From Niameybacter massiliensis (GTDB lineage Bacteria > Bacillota > Clostridia > Lachnospirales > Cellulosilyticaceae), in assembly GCF_001282685.1 (NCBI RefSeq), contig NZ_LN875035.1, forward strand, positions 1,797,272-1,833,786: 36,515 bases of DNA, given 5' to 3'. Below are positions 31,990-36,515 of this stretch, in pieces. The number at the start of each line of letters is the position of its first letter. The first letter of the stretch is position 1. Made by a program: the position numbers and the translations under genes. Under the pieces are notes generated by a model that had not been told where the DNA came from, searched no databases, and saw only the letters and a list, made by a program, of their open reading frames with translations.

Positions 31990-32631
31990 ATGCGCATTCC
32001 AAAACATATAGCTGTTATCCCAGATGGCAATAGACGCTGGGCAAAATCCGCAGGTCTTGAGAAACATGAGGGCTATAACCACGGGTTAGACCCTGGACTT
32101 CTCTTTCTTAAACTCTGCAGAAAGTATGGAGTTGAAGAAGTTACTTACTATGGTTTTACAACTGATAATTGCAAACGTCCTAAAACACAAGTTGAGGCTT
32201 TCTCTAAAGCTTGTGTTGAAGCTGTAAAACTTATTGAAGATAAAAATGTCTCCCTACTTGTTGTAGGAAATACGGAATCAGACTGTTTTCCATCAGAACT
32301 ACTTCCATATACCACCCGTACTAATCCAGACAGCGGTGATATTAAAGCTAACTTTCTTGTCAATTACGGATGGGAATGGGATCTTGGGGCTATGCATACT
32401 GATACTAAGAATCGAAAAAGTATTTATGATTCCCTTCGTTCCAAAGACATTTCTCGTATAGACTTAGTCATCCGCCTCGGTGGGCGCTCTCGCCTTTCAG
32501 GCCTCCTACCCGTTCAATCGGTCTATGCTGATATCTTTTGCTTAGATGATATGTGGCCTGACTTTAATGAAGATCACTTTTTAGCAGCCCTTAACTGGTA
32601 CAATGGACAAGATATCACACTAGGTGGATAA
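31990..32631 (+). CDS. Divergent cis-prenyltransferase (undecaprenyl diphosphate synthase family)
   Basis: 213 residues, shorter than typical UppS (about 230-250). Motif I is IPDGNRRWAKSAG, with the pyrophosphate-binding Asp and Arg. Motif II is YYGFTTDNCKRP. The usual NYGGRWD is NYGWEWD. The last motif is DLVIRLGGRSRLSG...VYADIFCLDDMWPDF: the usual GGE is GGR, LLWQ is LPVQ, and the metal-binding Glu of AYxEL is Asp. It is thus a family member with altered product and metal-site residues; a housekeeping UppS is likely elsewhere. ATG 31990 has AAGGAGG at 9 bases; ATG 31984 is only 3 bases from it. Single gene, divergent from an MFS transporter. Confidence 0.85.
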   Translation: MRIPKHIAVIPDGNRRWAKSAGLEKHEGYNHGLDPGLLFLKLCRKYGVEEVTYYGFTTDNCKRPKTQVEAFSKACVEAVKLIEDKNVSLLVVGNTESDCFPSELLPYTTRTNPDSGDIKANFLVNYGWEWDLGAMHTDTKNRKSIYDSLRSKDISRIDLVIRLGGRSRLSGLLPVQSVYADIFCLDDMWPDFNEDHFLAALNWYNGQDITLGG

Positions 32632-32637
32632 ACAAAT

Positions 32638-32661
32638 AGAGGAGCTTATCTAAGCTCCTCT
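32638..32661. terminator. Hairpin between the cis-prenyltransferase and MATE genes
   Basis: AGAGGAGCTTA/TAAGCTCCTCT, 11-base perfect stem with a 2-base loop as drawn, between converging genes. T-runs are weak on both sides. Confidence 0.65.
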
Positions 32662-32706
32662 TAATCTAACATTAACTATATAACAATTTTTTATTATGTC
32701 TTTTTA

Positions 32707-34083
32707 CTATGCTACAATTTCTTCATTACTTGTAGCTTCTTTTCCTTTAAAGCCATACATCCAATTCCCTTTTAAGTAATAAACCAAGAAGAATAATGAG
32801 CTTAACGACCATGTTAATGGATATGCCCAGAATATTACTTGAATATCATTGATAAAGTGAGTAGCTACTGTTACATAGATAACCCTTATCACACACCAAC
32901 ATGTAAGCATAACAAGCATTGGTACAATAGACTTTCCAGCACCTCTTAAAATACCTGCAATACAATGTGAAAAGGCAAGTAAGAAGAAGAAAAGAGCAAT
33001 AGTTCTTGCTTGTAATGTACCATAAGCAATAACTTCCGGATCTCTATTAAATAGGCTAATTAACTGCGGTGCTGCTATAAAGAAAAGTATACCGATGGTT
33101 TCTGCTAATAGCATAGATGTAAGAATTCCAAAATGTGTCCCTTTTTTAGCACGTTCATATTTTCCTGCTCCTAAGTTCTGTCCTATAAATACGGTCATAG
33201 ACATAGTAAAGCTTGTAATTGGAATAAATACAAAACCCTCTATCTTAGAGTAAGAACCACACCCTGCTACTGCTACTGCATCAAAAGCATTTATATTAGA
33301 CTGTACAACGATATTAGCTAGTGCAATAACTGAATTTTGCACACCAGATGGAATACCAAACTGTAAAATCTGTTTAAGCATATCCATATGTACAGCAAGC
33401 TTCTTAAAGCTTATTTGGTACACCTCATTGGTGCGCATTAAATGACGGAAAGCTAAAATTGCACTTACAGCTTGTGCAATAACAGTTGCTAAAGCTGCTC
33501 CGCCTATACCCATTTTGAAGACAACAACAAATAATAAGTCTAATACCACATTAGTAATAGAAGAAACAATAAGAAAATATAAAGGTCTCTTACTATCTCC
33601 TACTGCTTGGAATATCCCACTAGCAGCATTATACATTACAATAGTTATAATCCCAGCAAAATAAATACGTACATAGGTCACAGCATTTTCAAATACTGAT
33701 GCTGGTGTCCCCATAAGTTTTAGAATTTGTGGTGCTAGGATAGATCCTATAATAGTAAGTCCAATTCCTGAAATTAAGGCAAAACAAACAGCTGTATGAA
33801 TTGCTCTTTCTACATTCTTTTTATCGTCTGCCCCAAAATAGCGTGAAATTGCAACCCCTGCCCCTGAGAATACACCTCCAACTAATCCTACTAGTAAAAA
33901 AATCAATGAGCCCGTGGAGCTAATCGCAGCAAGAGACTCCTTCCCTAAAAAGTTTCCTACAATAAGTGAGTCCACAATATTGTATAACTGCTGAAATAAG
34001 TTTCCCAAAAAGATAGGAACTGCGAAGGTTATTATTTTTTTATAAATAGAACCTTCTGTCATTAACATTACATTTGACTGCAT
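32707..34083 (-). CDS. MATE-family efflux transporter
   Basis: 458 residues, twelve helices in two similar halves. The N-terminal half has PIFLGNLFQQLYNIVDSLIVG and GVFSGAGVAISRYFGA, the second half IPSGVQNSVIALANI, GQNLGAGKYERAKKG and the late AGILRGAGKS; all are typical of the MATE group that exports drugs or cationic compounds with Na+ or H+. The real substrate is unknown. The ATG at 34083 follows GGGGGATTG. It is a single-gene unit with its own promoter. Confidence 0.93.
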   Translation of the reverse strand: MQSNVMLMTEGSIYKKIITFAVPIFLGNLFQQLYNIVDSLIVGNFLGKESLAAISSTGSLIFLLVGLVGGVFSGAGVAISRYFGADDKKNVERAIHTAVCFALISGIGLTIIGSILAPQILKLMGTPASVFENAVTYVRIYFAGIITIVMYNAASGIFQAVGDSKRPLYFLIVSSITNVVLDLLFVVVFKMGIGGAALATVIAQAVSAILAFRHLMRTNEVYQISFKKLAVHMDMLKQILQFGIPSGVQNSVIALANIVVQSNINAFDAVAVAGCGSYSKIEGFVFIPITSFTMSMTVFIGQNLGAGKYERAKKGTHFGILTSMLLAETIGILFFIAAPQLISLFNRDPEVIAYGTLQARTIALFFFLLAFSHCIAGILRGAGKSIVPMLVMLTCWCVIRVIYVTVATHFINDIQVIFWAYPLTWSLSSLFFLVYYLKGNWMYGFKGKEATSNEEIVA

Positions 34084-34157
34084 TTTTCAATCCCCCATGT
34101 AGTTTGCATGATCTTGTTTAGTTTAAGTTTTTATAAAAATTTTTACACTAATTACTA

Positions 34158-34185
34158 ATTATAGATTATATATAATTTTTTACAA
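34158..34185 (-). promoter_or_regulatory. Promoter of the MATE gene
   Basis: Minus strand TTGTAA (34185-34180), 16-base spacer, TATAAT (34163-34158), about 75 bases before the start codon. Confidence 0.65.
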
Positions 34186-34210
34186 GAGTTACCTGTCCCT
34201 GTTTAGCTCT

Positions 34211-34239
34211 AAAAAAAGGCACTCCATGATTGAAGTACC
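34211..34239 (-). terminator. Terminator of the HAD phosphatase gene
   Basis: GGTACTTC...GGAGTGCC stem (two or three G-U pairs) followed by seven T on the minus strand. Confidence 0.75.
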
Positions 34240-34270
34240 TATCTTAAGCTATATTTTATTTTTTATTACA

Positions 34271-34906
34271 TTATCCCTCTACTTCATCTAAACTTTCCAT
34301 AATCTTAATATGTGGATATGCTTTAAAATCTTCTTTAGTTGTTGTCCCTGTTGTTACACCTGCAAATGCTACACCTGCATTTTGTCCAGCCTGTGCATCA
34401 ATATAACTATCTCCCACATAAAGGATTTCACTACTGTTTGCTTGGAAATATTCAGCTGCTTTAAGAATACCCTCCGGGCTTGGTTTAGCTTCTTGTACAT
34501 CTTCTCTTCCAATAATTAAATCTACTAAATGACTTACTTCATATACTTTTAAAGTATCTTCTATTCTATAACGATATTTAGTTGAGATAATCCCTACTTT
34601 GTGCCCTGCTTCTTTCAAGCGTCTAAGCATTGGAATTGTTTCTTTATAAAGTGTTGTATGCGCTGTCATTACTTCATCTGCTTTAACTATGTATTCCTTT
34701 TCATACTGATTAAGTAAGTCTTCATCATTGGACTGCACTAATACTTTAAATCCGTCTTTAAGTGTCAAACCTATTGTACGTTTAATGGCCTCATCTGTTA
34801 TATCTTCAATACTATGGGTATCTAAAACATGTCTAAAGCACATTACGATACCTCTCTCTGAGTCTGCTAACGTATAATCAAAATCAAATAAATAGATATT
34901 GTACAT
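34271..34906 (-). CDS. HAD-superfamily phosphatase (phosphoglycolate phosphatase/PpaX-like)
   Basis: 211 residues. HAD motif I is DFDYTLADSE (about 8-17, with the nucleophile Asp and the acid Asp), motif II is the Ser/Thr of GIISTKY, motif III is the Lys of EAKPSPEG, and motif IV is YVGDSYIDAQ. The helical cap at about 18-85 places it in subfamily I with Gph and PpaX. The substrate is likely a small phosphate ester; no partner gene reveals it. The ATG at 34906 follows AAAGGAGATTAACC; the frame is open 26 codons upstream, but that part would overlap the promoter. Confidence 0.9.
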   Translation of the reverse strand: MYNIYLFDFDYTLADSERGIVMCFRHVLDTHSIEDITDEAIKRTIGLTLKDGFKVLVQSNDEDLLNQYEKEYIVKADEVMTAHTTLYKETIPMLRRLKEAGHKVGIISTKYRYRIEDTLKVYEVSHLVDLIIGREDVQEAKPSPEGILKAAEYFQANSSEILYVGDSYIDAQAGQNAGVAFAGVTTGTTTKEDFKAYPHIKIMESLDEVEG

Positions 34907-34940
34907 GGTTAATCTCCTTTTTATTTCTATATCTCTTTTT

Positions 34941-34969
34941 AGCATATACCTGCTTTCTAATTTGCACAA
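34941..34969 (-). promoter_or_regulatory. Promoter of the HAD phosphatase gene
   Basis: Minus strand TTGTGC (34969-34964), 17-base spacer, TATGCT (34946-34941). It supports the downstream start at 34906. Confidence 0.55.
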
Positions 34970-34983
34970 CTCACTTCTATACA

Positions 34984-35019
34984 AAAAGGTATATCAAATA
35001 AATTCTTGATATACCTTTT
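34984..35019 (-). terminator. Terminator of the large collagen-like gene
   Basis: AAAAGGTATATCAA...TTGATATACCTTTT, a perfect 14-base stem ending in TTTTTG on the minus strand, about 90 bases past the stop. Confidence 0.82.
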
Positions 35020-35110
35020 CTTTAAGTTCCTAAATTATTTCAATGACTAAGAAGCTTGCATAAAGACAACCATTTTTAAACTTTACCTCATAAAATATTC
35101 ATCTTTTCTT

Positions 35111-36515
35111 TTAGCTTCTAGTAAATTCTACAGCTGTTACATTTTTTAAACAAACAATCGCAGCTACATACTTATTAGTCTTCGACTCCTGATAGGTTAA
35201 TACTACAGTAGAAAGTCCTGAAGCTGCAATATTTTTGAGCGGACTGCTTGGAAGAATGTCAACCATATTAGTAGAAATAGTACCTACTTGGTTTAAAAGG
35301 AATTGCTGTTTTAAAAAGAACTTTCTTAACCTTTCTGATGGGCAGTTGTTAAATTGACAAAGGTCAATATGCTGAGCTACACAATCACAACAGCTGGCAT
35401 TATCACTAATACATGCACTACAACTAATACTCTTACCAGTTGCACATTTACAAGATGCATAATATTCATAACTACAAGGAGAAAGGGGATCTTTAATAAT
35501 AGGCTCACCATTATTATCAAGATCTACTGTAGCTTCACACGTTTTTTGGCAGCAAAGCGTATAATTCAAAATAGTTTGAATACTTGTAATAAAATTGTTA
35601 AGATCCTCTTGTTTTTCAAAATAGACTTTTATTGCATCAATATTGCATATTGGGAAATATAAATCACTACCAACAAAAGATAACATACCATCTAGATTAT
35701 CATCAATAGGAAGTCCTCCTGCAGTAGGAAGATCTGGATAATTAAAAGAGTTAACAATAATATTTGCAGGCTTCGGTTGTTTTAATCCTTTAAGGTAAGC
35801 TACTACCTTATTTAGAGTAATTTCACAAGGACAAATACATGGAGCAGCAGGACCGGCTGGGCCAGTAGGGCCAGCGACACCAGCTGGACCAGCTGGACCG
35901 ATTGGACCGATTGGACCGACTGGACCGATTGGACCGACTGGTCCGGTTATCGGCTGTTGACAACAACAGCAACCGTCTCTACCATCTCTACCATCTCTAC
36001 CTGGGGGGCCAACTGGACCGGGAGGGCCAACTGGACCGGCAACACCGGCTGGACCGGCTGGACCGGCTGGACCGGCTGCACCGGCTGGACCGGCTGGACC
36101 GGCTGCACCTGGTGCTCCTGGTGCTCCTGAAGGACCTGAAACACCTGGTGCGCCTGGTGCTCCTGGTGCTCCTGAAGGACCTGAAACACCTGGTGCGCCT
36201 GGTGCTCCTGGTGCTCCATCTGTCCCATCTTTTCCGTCTTTTCCGTCTTTGCCATCTTGACCATTCTGACCGCCTTGACCATCTGCTCCATTCTGACCAT
36301 CTTGACCGTTCTGACCATCTTGACCATTCTGACCATCTTGACCGTTCTGACCATCTTGACCGTTCTGACCATCTTGACCATTCTGACCATCTTGACCATT
36401 CTGACCATCTTGACCATTCTGACCGTCTTGGCCGTTCTGACCATCTGCTCCATTCTGACCATCTTGGCCGTTCTGACCATCTGCTCCATTCTGACCGTCT
36501 TGACCATTCTGACCG
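35111..36515 (-). CDS. Large collagen-like protein with a Cys-rich C-terminal domain (5' end outside the window)
   Basis: One frame stays open from 36514 down to the stop at 35111, 467 residues with no start in the window. Order: Gly-Gln-Asn/Gly-Gln-Asp triplets (about 29, to ~36255), [15 protein letters not shown] and GPA blocks, an interruption GCCCCQQP (~35950), a second collagen block of GPI/GPV/GPA, then a globular domain of about 245 residues from ~35845. That domain is rich in Cys (CICPC, CCQKTC, CKC, SCSAC, CCDC, about 17 in all). A Met at 35686 is internal to the domain, not a start. Collagen-like Cys-rich proteins in spore formers usually sit on the spore surface, cross-linked by disulfides; that role is inferred. 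The C-terminal domain is not recognised. Confidence 0.88.
   Translation of the reverse strand, partial: GQNGQDGQNGADGQNGQDGQNGADGQNGQDGQNGQDGQNGQDGQNGQDGQNGQDGQNGQDGQNGQDGQNGQDGQNGADGQGGQNGQDGKDGKDGKDGTDGAPGAPGAPGVSGPSGAPGAPGAPGVSGPSGAPGAPGAAGPAGPAGAAGPAGPAGPAGVAGPVGPPGPVGPPGRDGRDGRDGCCCCQQPITGPVGPIGPVGPIGPIGPAGPAGVAGPTGPAGPAAPCICPCEITLNKVVAYLKGLKQPKPANIIVNSFNYPDLPTAGGLPIDDNLDGMLSFVGSDLYFPICNIDAIKVYFEKQEDLNNFITSIQTILNYTLCCQKTCEATVDLDNNGEPIIKDPLSPCSYEYYASCKCATGKSISCSACISDNASCCDCVAQHIDLCQFNNCPSERLRKFFLKQQFLLNQVGTISTNMVDILPSSPLKNIAASGLSTVVLTYQESKTNKYVAAIVCLKNVTAVEFTRS
36122..36211 (-). repeat. Tandem 45-base repeat in the collagen-like gene
   Basis: Two adjacent 45-base copies encode [15 protein letters not shown], identical or nearly so at DNA level. 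Each copy keeps the triplet frame. Confidence 0.75.
36256..36515 (-). repeat. Tandem 18-base repeats encoding Gly-Gln-Asn-Gly-Gln-Asp
   Basis: The unit GGTCAGAATGGTCAAGAT is repeated about a dozen times with silent C/T changes and with GGAGCAGAT (Gly-Ala-Asp) replacing the second half at intervals. The array runs off the right edge, so total copy number is unknown. Confidence 0.9.

Noticed and set aside
31856-32002. 49-residue N-terminal extension of the MFS transporter
   Set aside because: This part covers the promoter and ribosome site and has no membrane-protein character; the ATG at 31855 has GGAGG.
35947-36507. Open frame rich in Met, Val, Lys and Arg on the minus strand over the collagen repeats
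   Set aside because: It is the out-of-frame reading of the Gly-X-Y repeats. The true frame gives regular collagen triplets and continues into the Cys-rich domain.
36122-36515. CRISPR-like repeat array
   Set aside because: The repeats have no unique spacers, keep a reading frame and encode Gly-X-Y triplets.

Overview
The window reads as chromosomal DNA of a low-GC, spore-forming Clostridia-type Firmicute, most likely in or near Lachnospirales. Support: AT-rich intergenic DNA with clear TTGACA/TATAAT-type promoters, strong GGAGG ribosome sites, the cdaA-cdaR-glmM and yacL-ispD gene orders, RNase HIII, a RibU-type ECF subunit under an FMN riboswitch, and two Cys-rich collagen-like proteins of the kind seen on spore surfaces. 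A Cellulosilyticum-like organism is a guess that a full 16S sequence would settle. No phage, insertion sequence or CRISPR array was seen. Nearly all genes are on the minus strand, so coordinates fall in the direction of transcription.

Layout. 1-600: the 5' end of a 16S rRNA gene preceded by two tRNA-Ser genes (UGA, then GGA) and two tandem strong promoters. 852-5327: a five-gene operon, rnz - unknown exported protein - tsaD - PIN/TRAM membrane protein - ispD, with a promoter and a terminator. 5381-5837: a small Cys-rich protein behind a long, hairpin-rich leader. 5864-6778: rnhC. 6990-10514: a two-gene c-di-GMP unit (YdaJ-like glycosidase-fold protein, then a PAS-PAS-GGDEF-EAL protein with a degenerate GGDEF motif). 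10605-14380: glmM behind its own promoter, and cdaA-cdaR (c-di-AMP synthesis) upstream of it. 14467-17207: three genes, a putative glycoside hydrolase and two unknown membrane proteins. 17289-20485: an MBL-fold hydrolase and an OPA-like MFS transporter, divergent from a DeoR-type regulator. 20486-23277: a small FliD-like protein with a possible sigma-D promoter, proA and an unknown gene. 23343-26060: a collagen-like protein, divergent from a YjeM-like amino-acid antiporter and a small acidic protein. 26063-27629: an XRE-TPR regulator and a small membrane protein. 27622-29239: tsaE-tsaB-rimI. 29384-30313: ribU with FMN riboswitch. 30386-34239: a zinc-ribbon protein, an MFS transporter, a divergent cis-prenyltransferase and a MATE transporter. 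34271-36515: a HAD phosphatase and a large collagen-like protein cut by the right edge.

How the genes fit together. Three of the bacterial t6A tRNA-modification genes are here (tsaD in one operon, tsaB and tsaE in another). c-di-AMP synthesis sits next to glmM, as in many Firmicutes, and a c-di-GMP turnover gene lies just downstream. The PhnP-like hydrolase, UhpC/GlpT-like transporter and DeoR-type regulator make a plausible organophosphate-uptake unit.

The most useful corrections to a simple ORF reading are these. The right-edge collagen protein is one open frame from 36514 to 35111; a Met at 35686 is internal, and the Met/Val-rich open frame over the repeats is an artefact. Many genes start at an internal ATG or GTG fixed by a good ribosome site. 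I found no large, clearly undescribed multi-gene system. The best candidates for new biology are the structured leader at 5654-5808, the isolated FliD-like gene, the divergent cis-prenyltransferase, the Cys-rich C-terminal domain of the collagen protein, and the membrane-protein pair beside the putative glycoside hydrolase.
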